Shown here in pieces: positions 23,430 to 34,976 of a DNA stretch of 64,000 nt. The notes under the pieces are model-generated. The model was not told the origin of the DNA. It did not search any database and worked only from the letters and a program-made list of their open reading frames with translations. The translations under genes and the position numbers were made by a program. Position 1 is the first letter of the stretch, and the number at the start of each line of letters is the position of its first letter. Source of the stretch: Zingiber officinale (Eukaryota > Streptophyta > Magnoliopsida > Zingiberales > Zingiberaceae); contig NC_056006.1 of assembly GCF_018446385.1 (NCBI RefSeq), positions 1,798,001 through 1,862,000 on the forward strand, in the 5' to 3' direction.

Positions 23430-23788
23430 AGATTGCTCGGGGGATAATTTGCCTGCATTCTCATTAAATGTATGAAAAAAATTGAACAACATACAGGAGT
23501 AAGCTACAGGCGTACTTGTCAAGCCCTATAAGGCTAGAGAAGGTTGGTGATCAAGGTCATTCTAAGCTTCTTTATGTATTCAAGATGGGGGGCACTCCTT
23601 GGATAGTATCAACCTCAATCCTTTGGATCTTCCAGGCGGCATTGGCCTTTGTGTTAACTATTTCCACGTAAAACTTTCGTGCCATCAGTTGATCTCTGTT
23701 GACTTTCCCTACCTGATCGTACATAGGAAATTTTATCTTCTAACAAAAGGTTAAGACGACTATTCAGAATTCATTTAGAGTCAGCCGT
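23430..23788 (-). pseudogene. Gypsy 2 internal fragment (left part)
   Basis: Bases 23430-23560 resemble the end of pol in Gypsy 1 (near 13.6 kb). Bases 23570-23788 resemble the protease region near 16.8-17.0 kb, so most of pol is deleted. The fragment ends exactly at the insertion of the LTR element at 23789, and its last 76 bp are repeated at 34901-34976. Confidence 0.55.
23713..23788. repeat. 76 bp target duplication, left copy
   Basis: This 76 bp stretch (CTGATCGTAC ... AGCCGT) abuts the 5' LTR at 23789. It recurs at 34901-34976, two bases after the 3' LTR, with three mismatches. Ordinary LTR retrotransposon target duplications are 4-6 bp. Confidence 0.9.
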
Positions 23789-25714
23789 TGATAACCATGA
23801 TTTTGCTACATTAGTTTGGTTCATAATGCATGTTTTTAATGATATTTTCATAGCTTAAAGTCATATTTACTCTACATTTCATAATTTCATTTTATCTTGG
23901 ACTTAATTGCAAATTAGCTTATTATCATGGTATTTGGTGCTAATATTTGATTCTTATTTTGTAGCCATCAAAAGGGTCATAGACCCGATCAGATCAGACC
24001 ACACTTGGGCTCAAATCTAGGATTAAACGAAGCAATCAAGCTCCAGAATAGTCGTAGTCGTCCATTGAAGATCTGAGAGATCTGGGCCATCCGTCAAGGA
24101 TCTGGTGCATCCGACCTAATGAGGAGCAGATCTCGTCCGTTGATGAAGATCCAGAGGTTTTGATCCAGATCTGAGTTCATCTAGCCGTTAATCAAGCCCT
24201 GAGCAATCTGGACCGTCCAATCAGTTATGAGGAGGATTTAAACCCGCGAGAAGCTACAGTGCACTTGAGATCGGTTCCTCGTGATTTTTCTATAGTGTTT
24301 TCTTCTTTGCCGCGACACCGAAGCTTCCATTCTTCATCTCCATATCTTAGATTTCGATCCAGTCTTCAACAGCGAATTCGTGGTCTCTAGGCAATCAGCT
24401 AATGAAGAGCAGATCACGATCCGTGGGCGTTCCCTAGATCCGCGATGATTTCTTGCTCGATCTGTTTCCTCCTCAGATTCAAGGGCGTTCTCTAGATCTG
24501 AGGCTTTCCGGCGTTTATGGAGTCTAGCTGGAGTTCTCCTGAAGTTTCCGCAATCGTTCCGCTTCCACATAAGCTCGTATCTCTGAGATTGAACTGATCA
24601 TTCGGTTCTGAGCTGCGATTTTCATTTCTTCCTCTGTTCTTCACGCAACAAGATCACGAGCCATAAGGGTGTTCTCTGTGGCTCAGCGATGCTGATATCC
24701 ACTGGCTGAAGGTTCCTGATGCAGCTGTTGAGAGCCAGAAGGGCGTTCTCTACGACTCCTTTGTAGATCAGCGAAGAGAAAGGATTGGATCTGTGAATTG
24801 GAGTTTGTGGAATGCTTTAGGGTTTAGATTTCTTTGTTTTAGTATTTGAATTGTGCTCGACTTGCTCAGATCATCAGATCTGATTCATTTTCCTTACCAT
24901 TTCTTCTTATTTCAGTTAGCTGCAATTCCATTTCTGTTTTTCTTTGCTGCAATCCCAGTCATGTTTAGTTTTTAACCGAGTTTGTAATCTGACTTTTGAT
25001 TTGAATTTGGAATTTCTGGTAATACAAATCTGTATTTAGCTTTTAGTCTTCAATTTAGAAAATCCTTGTTCTATGCTTGAAGTTGTAGTGATAGTGAATG
25101 AGTTTAAATGTTGGATGAATCACTTAGTTTTTACATTGTTACCTCTGTTAACATTCTTGATTGAGGGAGTAAATTGAATTCTTGCTAGTTGGTGAATTAG
25201 TTTCAATGGTGCTAGTTTGAGGTGTGAATGAATTATTTGATCTATGAGTGTGATTTTGGATGGTGAATGTTATTTCGGTTCATGCAAAATTGAGTTTAGT
25301 CTCAAGCCTTAAAGGTGAAACTCTTATTTCAGTTATTGTATTTGAAGTTCTAAGTTTACAAATTGAATATATAGTAATTGATTCATTTGATTTAATGATG
25401 TGTAAAATCTAAGCCTAATTGATGTTCATTTGTTGAGAAGGGACATGTTAGGAAGAAAGTCAGCTATCTTTGATTTAATTCTCAATTTCATTAGTTGAGT
25501 TCGATTTATAATGTGAATCAAATTGAGAAGCTTAATAGATCTTGTTGATGTAATAACTTCATTTGAATTAATTCTAGGATTCACACACATTCACTAGTCA
25601 TCCTTGGAAAAATACTACTTGGGACTCCTTACTACACGTGTTTTATTTAGTTTAGTTGAGTTCCCAATCTTTATCAATTTGGGGTGCCTTGTGACATGCA
25701 AAAAGGTCGACACC
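23789..25714 (+). mobile_element. 5' LTR of LARD-like element
   Basis: It starts TGATAACCATG and ends GTCGACACCA. The next bases AATTTTGGCGCCG lead into the primer site. Inside is a GC-richer leader-like part near 24.2-24.8 kb. No real ORF. Confidence 0.88.
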
Positions 25715-25720
25715 AAATTT

Positions 25721-25738
25721 TGGCGCCGTTGCCGGAGA
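25721..25738 (+). other. Primer-binding site of LARD-like element
   Basis: TGGCGCCGTTGCCGGAGA follows the LTR end after a short AATTT spacer. The spacer and motif are typical of Athila/Tat-type Gypsy elements. Confidence 0.8.
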
Positions 25739-25996
25739 ATAACTAGTAGTGTATGTTTATTTTTGGATTGTACATTGATTGGTTTATTGTTAGTATCTTT
25801 CTTGATTTGATTGCTTATTCTTTTTGTATTTTCATGTGGACTTGTTCTTGAATTGTTAAGTGCTTTTAAATGTTCATATTTTCATATGTTTGAAACCTTA
25901 TGCTCTTGAATCTTCTAACATTGAGTTTTAGTGTTGTAGTGAAGAACAAGAGATTTCTTTAGCATAGATCCATATTTTCAGAATTTTGGAGGTGGA

Positions 25997-26998
25997 ATGG
26001 AGAATCAATATTTTCAGCCTGAGTATCAATTTTACCCAAACATGGATCAACAAAATAGGTATGAATCATGTTCAAATGGTTTTAATGCTAATTGGGTGGA
26101 TAATTCATGTTTCAGGTATGAAAGTGCACAAGGACAATTTATTGAACCATATCCAACCTACCAGAATTCATATGGGTTCCAAGAAGTTTCAACATCTTTT
26201 ATGCCACAACCTTTTCAACAAAATGATCCTCAGATGGATGAGTCAACATGGAAACTCAGAGAGATTATGCAACAAATGAGCGAACATCAAGAGCAGCAAT
26301 TCTCAAGGATACAGAATATACATAATCATTTGGACCAAATTGCATTATCCATTCACCAGTTACAAACGCAAAGCGCCAGTGAGGAGATGGATTGTGGAGA
26401 TCTTGTCAGGCCTGACACTGCATCTACTTCTTCACTAAATTCTTTAAGTACTTTTTATTGTTGTGATGATGTAGTTGATCATACTTTTGATTCTACTAAT
26501 GATGTTGCTCTAGATGTGGTGAATGACGCAGGAATTGAAAATTTAATTGTAGAAGATTATTTAAGTGTAGGGGAATGCTTACTAGAAGCATTATCTCAAG
26601 AATCACCAAGAATAGAAGATGTAAGTGTAGGGACTTGTGCTATGGAGCCAAGCACCCAAGAATCACTACATGAAGTTGTACATCCACCTGAACCATCACT
26701 TGAACCAGAGCTTGAGCTATATCTTGATGAGGAAGAGGTAACAATCACCACTCCAAGTACCTTTCAACTTGACAAGGTGAGTATTTCTTGTAATTTTTAA
26801 GAAAATTTAATAGAGGCACCAGTTGTTGATTTTATTAGATGTGATTCATTGATTGATAAATTCTCTACCCACACTAATGTTCTCCTATTTTCTTTTCATC
26901 CCACATGTGTGTGGGAGGTGTTTTCTTTTATTGATGTTGTAGTAGAATACAAGCTCCCGGAGTGGATGCTTGAACTGAACCGCCTCCGCCCTCCATAA
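25997..26998 (+). pseudogene. Retroelement ORF of unknown function, with in-frame TAA
   Basis: The frame from ATG 25997 runs 267 codons to TAA at 26798-26800. It then continues open in the same frame to TAA at 26996-26998, so the ancestral product was probably about 333 residues. The first 80 residues are rich in Q, N, F and Y. Residues about 81-120 look like a coiled coil (REIMQQMSEHQEQQF, HNHLDQIALSIHQLQ). The C-terminal part is acidic. The extension contains CVWEVFSFIDVVVEYKLPEW and LELNRLRPP. I see no zinc knuckle, protease, RT or integrase. It may be a gag-like or envelope-region ORF carried by the non-autonomous family. The stop could be a disabling mutation or a readthrough site; I favour mutation. 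Confidence 0.55.
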
Positions 26999-27016
26999 AA
27001 AGCTTTTGATAGAAAA

Positions 27017-27319
27017 ATGGTAAATAAAAAAAAGTTGATTGCAACCAAGGATACTCCGCTTCCGGGATGGATTCTCCTTCTAAACCTTCTTCAACCACCG
27101 GGAAATGAAAGGGGAGTTGGTTCTAATTTAGCTTTCTTTTGCATTTTAATTCATACTTTGTTAATAGATTCTTTTTGTGCAACTTTCCTTAGTTTCATAT
27201 TTTACATTTGCAATTTACTTCCATACTTTGCATTTTGTTTAGTATACATAGCATTTCATTTGAATAAAATTTTCCATGAATTTTCTAGTAATATTTTTAA
27301 GATGGTAAGATTCTTTTAA
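27017..27319 (+). other. Possible second ORF of LARD-like element
   Basis: An open frame of 100 codons follows the previous ORF by 18 bp. It starts with a basic segment (MVNKKKLIATKDTPLPGW) and ends in strongly hydrophobic stretches (FCILIHTLLIDSFCATFLSF). It could be a small membrane-anchored product or chance. Coding is not established. Confidence 0.25.
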
Positions 27320-27739
27320 ATTTGATCATCAATTTTAGGTCATTTGACATGATTTGATTCTTTACTTACATGATATTGGTTAAAATGATGGTGGATTCTA
27401 TTTTGATCGATTGAGCTTGATTGCATGAAAATACCTAGAGAGGACCACTACAAGCCTATACTCTATTATATTTTTGTGTGGCATGCACTTACAACAATTG
27501 AACTCTAGAACTTGCTTAGTTTTTTTCAAAGTCACAATAGCATATGTATGCGTGGTAATGAAGGATTTTGTCATTCTTGTGCCATCCTAATTTCCATTTC
27601 TTTCTCCACAATTTTCTTGAAAACATCATTAGCATTCTAATTCTTGAATCTCTTTGCTTGTCATTTTTCTTTTATTGAGAGTTTTGGATTAATTGCTTGA
27701 TGAGTTAGCTTCACTAGATGAATGAAGGATTAAGTGTGG

Positions 27740-30700
27740 GGGAGGATTGGCATAAAATCAGAGATCTAAAGACTTTGGAGGGTTTTATGAGCATGAAATT
27801 CCATTCTTGAAGCATGTTCTGTGCTTGCCCCTATGAAATTTAGTGATTTTATTGATAATGTGGATGGGGAATCAATTGTTATGGTCATTTGGAGTTTCTT
27901 TTTCTTTTCTGGTCCAATTTTCTAGAATTCTTATCAAACTCAGATTATGCTAATTGTCCATGAACAGAAGATATTTAACTCAGCTTGAAGGCTTTATTGG
28001 ATTCTTTTGGTGATTTCGAAGGAATGGACTGATCGGACATTGTTAGAAAAAATCAGAAATAAGAAACTTGCAAGAATTTATAGAAATAAAAAAAAAATCT
28101 GCAGGACTGAATTCAATGATGTTGTATCAATCTGAAATTTGATCTTTGGAAGTATGCAACTTTCTAATAACTCTTGTTGCTTACTTGAGAAAACTGATTG
28201 CTTTAAGGGAGCTTAGAATACAAGATATTGGTTGATACTTGCATTCCTTAAGTCCTGAAACCAAGGTATAGGAGTTGCTTAATTCTGATATTTGTCTAGC
28301 CAGTCGACTTATACAATATGGGAAAGAGAATCTTAGCTAAGTTGAACTCTGCATTGCTTTAGCTGAATCACCTTAAATTCCAATTGCTGAAACTGAATCT
28401 GGAAAACCAGAATTTAGCATTGAGACCAGATATTGTTAATTCTCTAGTCAAAGGAGAAGCTTGTGAAATTTAGTGAATTAGATGCCACCACTGACTTCTG
28501 TTTAGATTGTTATAAATTTGGAATTGCTAAATGTAGCAGCTTGAAATTTATTGCATGATTTGAATTCTAATTTTGAGTTTATGTAATGTCAAGTGTGTGT
28601 CGAGCTCTTCCTGAAATTCTCTAATCAATGAAGGGGTCAAGCAAAGCTAGATTTATGTAAACTGAATGCATTTACAAGCTGTTGACATACAGAATTAGAA
28701 CTTGCAGAAATCTACAGAAATGAAAAATCTGCAGGAATAAATTTGAAGATGAGGTTCAAGTAAGCCCAGTTTTGTAATGTCATATTGATGTTCATCCAAT
28801 CCATGAAGCCATTCCAGATTGTATCAAAAGTTTGGAAAGGAAGAAGAAAGAGATTTCAAGAACTTTATATTGAATTTTGATATGAAGAAAAGAACCATTG
28901 TTTAAAATCTGTATCAAAACTGAATGCATTGCACTCTCACTCAGAAGCTTCAAAGCTAGATAGTCTTTGGATTCAGAAACTGATAGGAGATTGAACTTGC
29001 TGGAATTTTGATGAATCAGATGTTCAAGTGTTAGTGCCAAGCCTTTGCTGTTCTGTACCAATGTCAGCCAATGGTTGAACCGATTGAAATATATATATTA
29101 GAATCAAGAAGAAGAAATGCAGGATGAGTTGCTGTGTTGTGCTGAATTCTGCAGAAATAAACACTACAACTATGGAGCAATGGAAGATTGAAGGAATGCT
29201 AATGAATATGACTGCCTCTGAATTTTGCTCATGTCAATGAAAGACTTGTTTAGAGTAGGCTGCAGAAGCATGAATCTGTATAAAAGAAGAAATATGTTGC
29301 TGAAATCTGATTGTGTATCGAGTTTGTATCAAGATTCAAGAGTAGTAGTTTAATCAGAGAATGAACCAAGTGAAGCTCTTCTGGGTGCAGAAGTAAATGG
29401 TATCCGAGTTCTTCCATGATTTCTACAAGCTGTATATTTTAATAGCAAAGGGTTTCGATTGCTGGAAAAGGAACAAGTAAAGGGGAAATTTAGAAACTGT
29501 GAAGCTGAAAAGTGAACTGCAGCAGCTGGAGAACAGAATTCAGATTGGAGAATTGTATCAAGTATGTGTCAATCTTCTATCGCCAGCTTCCAAAATAGTG
29601 AGGAAACATTGAGAGGTTTTTGCTTTCATAGTGACAAATGGAGTTGAAATGCTTATCATGTCTTTACAAACTTTGTTAAACAGCATGTTGAAATTATCAA
29701 AATGCTGAAATGGAAATCTAGAAAAATTGTAAGCTTGAGGCTGCTGTTGGAGTTCATTGGTGTACCAATTTTCTTGAACCAGATTCCTACTGCAAGCTTA
29801 GCTTCTGATTTAAAGGAATGAAAGAAATAGAAATGAAATCCGGGTTATGTTTTGCTGGAAATGGAGTTTTGACTGCTGAATCAAACTATTGGATTGGAAT
29901 CTGGAAATAACCTGTTTGCTGAGATTTGAGTTGAAAAAAAAAATGTGCTGAAAGGTTATGTTTGTGTAGTACAGTGAGTCCTTACTGGATTTCAAGCCAG
30001 AAGTGAATTCCAGTTCTCAGGTGAGATCAAATGTAGAAAAGAAATAATATTAAGTATGAAGCTGGAATCTCTACAGGTGAGATCAAATTTCATCAAGGAT
30101 TACTGGAAGCGATAAGTGGGTTGGTATTCTTTTCAAGTTTCTTGTGACCATAATCTGGAATCTGGTTTTCTGAAATCTGGTATTCAAAGGAGGATGTTGC
30201 TGGTTTGAGATATTTTCTGTAGCTAATAAAAGTTATGAATGAATATATCAATTGTAGTATGATGCATGCCAATTCTTGTTACGAGTTTCTGATGATTAAG
30301 GAGTCGAAGTGAATCATGGATGGATGCAAATTCAATGGAACTGATTTGCTGGAACTGTTCAGTATCATTGCAGTGCAAGAAATTAGAGTTCTAAAATCGA
30401 ATCCCTTACTGGAATATAGAATGAAACCAATGTATTAACAAGTACATGTTTAGTGCCAAACTTCTATGTTGTTTTGATTAGTAACATTATGAATTCCATC
30501 ACTTTTCAGTCTGGGCAAGAATTGATATTCTGAAATGCTGACTGGCACTAAATTCTGAAGTTACAAATGCTGAAATGCTTAAGCAGTTGGGATTCGTATC
30601 AAGTTAATCAGATTTTGGAAGAGCAAAAGATGTGATTGAAACTTGACAGAACTATTTGGTACCAAATAATGGTTATATGGAGACTGATCCAACTAGGTTT

Positions 30701-32950
30701 TGAACAGCAGTAACTTGGATCCCATCTCTTGAAGTTGCAGCATTTGATGAAAGTTTATGCTAAGCCGAATTCTTCAATAAAAAAAGCTGAAATCACTTTA
30801 GGCTCTGAATTTTGAAACTTAATAACTTTGCAAAATGGCACAGTGAGTTAGTTCTGCAGAACCAATAATCTGGAACTAAGTATAAGCAAATGTACTGAAA
30901 GAAGTAATAGAGAAGCTGATTAGAATTAGATTGTTGTTCAGTATTTAGAAAGGAATAACCAAAACAACATTATGTGGCAATGTTTGTCTCAAAAAGCTGA
31001 AATGATACAATCTGGACAATAATTAAACTGCACTGATTTGAGTTTCTGAAACTGAGTTTCCAAAGAGCTGATAGCTGTGCCAATGATTCTCTGAAAATTT
31101 CAGCAGATAGCTGCAAAGTAGTGAGAAGGAATTCGATGTGGCTGTGGAATTCTAGATAGGAAATTGATATAGAAAATGGTTGCTGATTGGAATCAATGAA
31201 CTTTATTTTGAAGCTGCAGATTGAAGCAACAATTCATAGATACTAGCACCAATTTTAAGGAAATCTGAACTATTGTTGCTGCAGTGGATTGAATTTCTTG
31301 TTATTGTTGTTTCTGATTCTTTGATCAGTAAAAAAAATCTGTTGCAGAATTCAGTTGCTGTTTTTACTCAGAATTTAATAATTGCAGGACAGAATTGAGA
31401 ATTGTTAGAACTACTGAAAAGGAACTGTGAGCTGCTGAAATGTAGTTCATCAGAGAAGAAGAGCTCAAGAGAGGTAAACTAAAACTGGATTCCTTGGAAG
31501 TCCAGAAAGCCGATATTTGATGTTGTTGAGAAGATATTTAGAATCTAAGGTATCTCTTTAAGTTGCTGATTTCAGATGTTGCTGGAAATCATTGCCACAG
31601 CAGGGTATAATTCAAGGGTTGCTAATTGAGAATTCAATCAGATTTTTACATAACTGCAGAGGAAGAAATAAGAATCTATGATACTCTAGTGCAGGAATTG
31701 AGAAGTTTAACTTCATTTCTTAATTGAAGAGCTGTTGGTTAAGAATCTGACTTTAAATAGGGAAGATGGTTACTGCAGTTAGTAAAAATCTGAAAATCTG
31801 TAAGTTGCAGAAATAGAATTGAATTGCTGGTTTAGAGCTATGTGATTGAAGTTGAATTTTGTGAACAAGGCTGTTGTGCTGATTGTTGTAAAGTTTTAAT
31901 CATTCCAGAGCTTAATAAGACCCTGTGCCAAGCTTTTGACACTGATTTCTGATCAGTTTTATATTCTTATTTGATATTTCTTCTTTTCCGAGCTTATCAT
32001 GGATCATAATATGTAACTTCAATGGATTGGTTTTCTGAAATTATTCAGTCTATAAGAAATCAGGGAAGTATGCTTGTTAAGAAAGGTGGTATTGGAGATG
32101 TTTTATTGCAACATATTCAGGAAAATATATTACGATACAGTGGGTGCAAAATGAAGAATGAAAAAGAGAACATTGGCTAGAAATGCAACATTTGTTCTAT
32201 TGTCCGAGACGGTCAATATTGTAAGTGTGGGGGAGGGAGTTCTTCTTCATAATTGATGTGAGATTGTTGCTGGAATTGTTGCTGGAATTGAAGTGTGAAA
32301 GCTGAAATTGAAGTGGAAAAACAGTGAAGTAAGAAAAAAAACAGTGACAAGAAAAGAGTATCAAGAATTGTAAAGATAGAGTATCAAGAATTTTGGATGA
32401 CCATCAAATTGAAGGGGAGGTTAGCTTGATACTTTGAATTGGTAACAACAAATGGTATTCATCTCTTTATACATCAAATTGATCAACTCATCAAGTATAT
32501 TCCTCCAATACTCTTATCTTTTCAATTTTTCATTGAATTCTTTTCTTTTGCCTATTCTATCCACTTTCATTGTTCTTTTTGATTCCATCTCAATTCTTGA
32601 TGATAAATTCCTTTTGATTCATGTATGCTATGTTTATAGTGGTGGAGAATTAGAAAATAAACAAGCTTATGGTAGTGAAATGTTGTGAGTTGTATTGAGT
32701 GAGCTCCACATATATGCATTTTCGAGTGTGAGAGTTAGAATAGGTAAATACCTTGCGAGATTGCAACTTGCTTAATTTTTCAATTGGATTGAAGCTACCA
32801 TACCTACTGATTATTGTTTGGATTGTATTCATAATTGTTTGTGATCTTTAGATGACCTTAGTTAATTACTTCTTACCATCTTCTAGGTATTGCTAGGGGA
32901 ATTTGTGTGGAGATGATTATTATTTTTCTTGACTTGAATGGGACGCCCAA
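27740..32950 (+). other. Long non-coding interior of LARD-like element
   Basis: More than 5 kb has no ORF over about 90 codons. The plus strand is strikingly enriched in short words such as CTGAAAT, GAATTGCTG, TCTGGAAT and GCAGAATT, repeated with no fixed period. Polypurine-like phrases AAGTGTGGGGGAG occur at 27733, 32223 and (as AAGTGTGGGGGAT) 32955; only the last is at the LTR. Confidence 0.65.
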
Positions 32951-32968
32951 GACTAAGTGTGGGGGATT

Positions 32969-34892
32969 TGATAATCATGATTTTGCTACATTAGTTTGGT
33001 TCATAATGCATGTTTTTAATGATATTTTCATAGCTTAAAGTCATATTTACTCTACATTTCATAATTTCATTTTATCTTGGACTTAATTGCAAATTGGCTT
33101 ATTATCATGGTATTTGGTGCTAATATCTGATTCTTATTTTGCAGCCATCAAAAGGGTCATAGACCCGATCAGATCAGACTACACTTGGGCTCAAATCTAG
33201 GGCTAAACGAAGCGATCAAGCTCCAGAATAATCGTAGTCGTCCATTGAAGATCTGAGAGATCTGGGCCATCCATCAAGGATCTGGTCCATCCGACCTAAT
33301 GAGGAGCAGATCTCGTCCGCTGATGAAGATCCAGAGGTTTTGATCCAAATCTGAGTTCATCTAGCCGTTAATCAAGCCCCGAGCAATCTGGACCTTCCAA
33401 TCAGTTATGAGGAGGATTTAAACCCCGCGAGAAGCTACAGTGCACTTGAGCTAGGTTCCTCGTGATTTTGCTACAGTGTTTTCTTCTTCGCCACGACACC
33501 GAAGCTTCCATTCTTCATCTCCAGATCTCAGATTTCGACCCAGTCTTCAACAGCGAATTCGTGGTCTCTAGGCAATCAGCTAATGAAGAGCAGATCGCGA
33601 TCCGTGGGCGTTCCCTAGATCTGCGATGATTTCTTCCTCGATCCGTTTCCTCCTCAGATTCAAGGGCGTTCTCTAGATCTGAGGCTTTCTGGCGTTTACG
33701 GAGGCTAGCTGGAGTTCTCCTGAAGCTTCCGCAATCGTTCCGCTTCCACATAAGCTCGCATCTCTGAGATTGAACTGATCATTCTATTCTGAGCTGCGAT
33801 TTTCATTTCTTCCTCTATTCTTAACGCAACAAGATCGCGAGCCATAAGGGCATTCTCTGCGGCTCAGCAATGCTGATATCCACTGGCTGAAGGTTCCTGA
33901 TGCAGCTGTTGAGAGCAGAAGGGCGTTCTCTGCTCCTTTGCAGATCAGCGAAGAGAAAGGATTGGATCTATGAATTGGAGTTTGTGGAATGCTTTAGGGT
34001 TTAGATTTCTTTGTTTTAGTATTTGAATTGTGCTCGACTTACTCAAATCATCAGATCTGATTCATTTTCCTTACCATTTCTTCGTATTTCAGATAGCTGC
34101 AATTCCATTTCTGTTTTTCTTTGCTGCAATCCCAGTCATGTTTAGTTTTTAACCGAGTTTGCAATCTGACTTTTGATTTGAATTTGGAATTTCTGTTAAT
34201 ACAAATATGTGTTTAGCTTTTAGTCTTCAATTCAGAAAATCCTTGTTCCATGCTTGAATTTGTAGTGATAGTGAATGAATTTAAATGTTGGATGAATCAC
34301 TTAGTTTTTACATTGTTACCTCTGTTAACATTCTTGATTGAGGGAGTAAATTGAATTATTGCTAGTTGATGAATTAGTTTCAATGGTGCTAGTTTGAGAT
34401 GTGAATGAATTATTTGATCTATGAGTGTGATTTTGGATGTTGAATGTTATTTTGGTTCATGCAAAATTGAGTTTAGTTTCAAGCCTTAAATGTGAAACTC
34501 TTATTTTAATTATTGTATTTGAAGTTCTAAGTTTACAATTTGAATATTTAATAATTGATTCATTTGATTTAATGCTGTGTAAAATCTGAGCCTAATTGAT
34601 GTTCATTTGTTGAGAAGGGACAAGTTAGGAAGAAAGTCAGCTATCTTTGATTTAATTCTCAATTTTATTAGATGAGTTCGATTTATAATGTGAATCAAAT
34701 TGAGAAGCTTAATAGATCTTGTTGATGTAATAACTTCATTTGAATTAATTCTAGGATTCACACACATTCACTAGTCATCCTTGGAAAAATACGACTTGGG
34801 ACTCCTTACTACACGTGTTTTATTTAGTTTAGTTGAGTTCCCAATCTTTATCAATTTGGGGTGCCTTGTGACATGAAAAAAGGTCGACACCA
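32969..34892 (+). mobile_element. 3' LTR of LARD-like element
   Basis: It starts TGATAATCATG directly after the polypurine tract AAGTGTGGGGGATT and ends GTCGACACCA (34892), followed by AATTTTAT and the 76 bp repeat. It is colinear with the 5' LTR apart from scattered substitutions and a few short indels. Confidence 0.88.
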
Positions 34893-34900
34893 AATTTTAT

Positions 34901-34976
34901 CTGATCGTCCATAGGAAATTTTATCTTCTGACAAAAGGTTAAGACGACTGTTCAGAATTCATTTAGAGTCAGCCGT
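34901..34976. repeat. 76 bp target duplication, right copy
   Basis: It matches 23713-23788 at 73 of 76 positions. It continues uninterrupted into Gypsy 2 protease sequence (CACAAAATGACGTTG), so this is the copy still joined to the rest of the target element. Confidence 0.9.

Larger units (their letters stand above)
23789..34898 (+). mobile_element. Non-autonomous LTR retrotransposon (LARD-like), 11.1 kb
   Basis: Two direct repeats of about 1.93 kb start TGATAA(C/T)CATGATTTTG and end GGTCGACACCAAATTTT, and they bracket a 7.2 kb interior. The LTRs differ at about 2% in the first 200 bp, so the element is fairly young. A primer site (25721-25738, TGGCGCCGTTGCCGGAGA) and a polypurine tract (32956-32968) are in place. 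The interior has one gag-sized ORF of unknown type and no protease, RT or integrase, as in large retrotransposon derivatives that depend on an autonomous partner. PBS type suggests a Gypsy (Athila/Tat-like) partner. Confidence 0.88.

Noticed and set aside
26798-26800. Programmed stop-codon readthrough in the LARD ORF
   Set aside because: The continuing frame is notable, but a TAA with no recognisable readthrough context in a single copy is more simply a mutation; kept only as something to compare across copies.
28792-29061. Minus-strand 89-codon frame in the LARD-like interior
   Set aside because: Lies in word-repetitive non-coding sequence, has no domain, and is antisense to the element.
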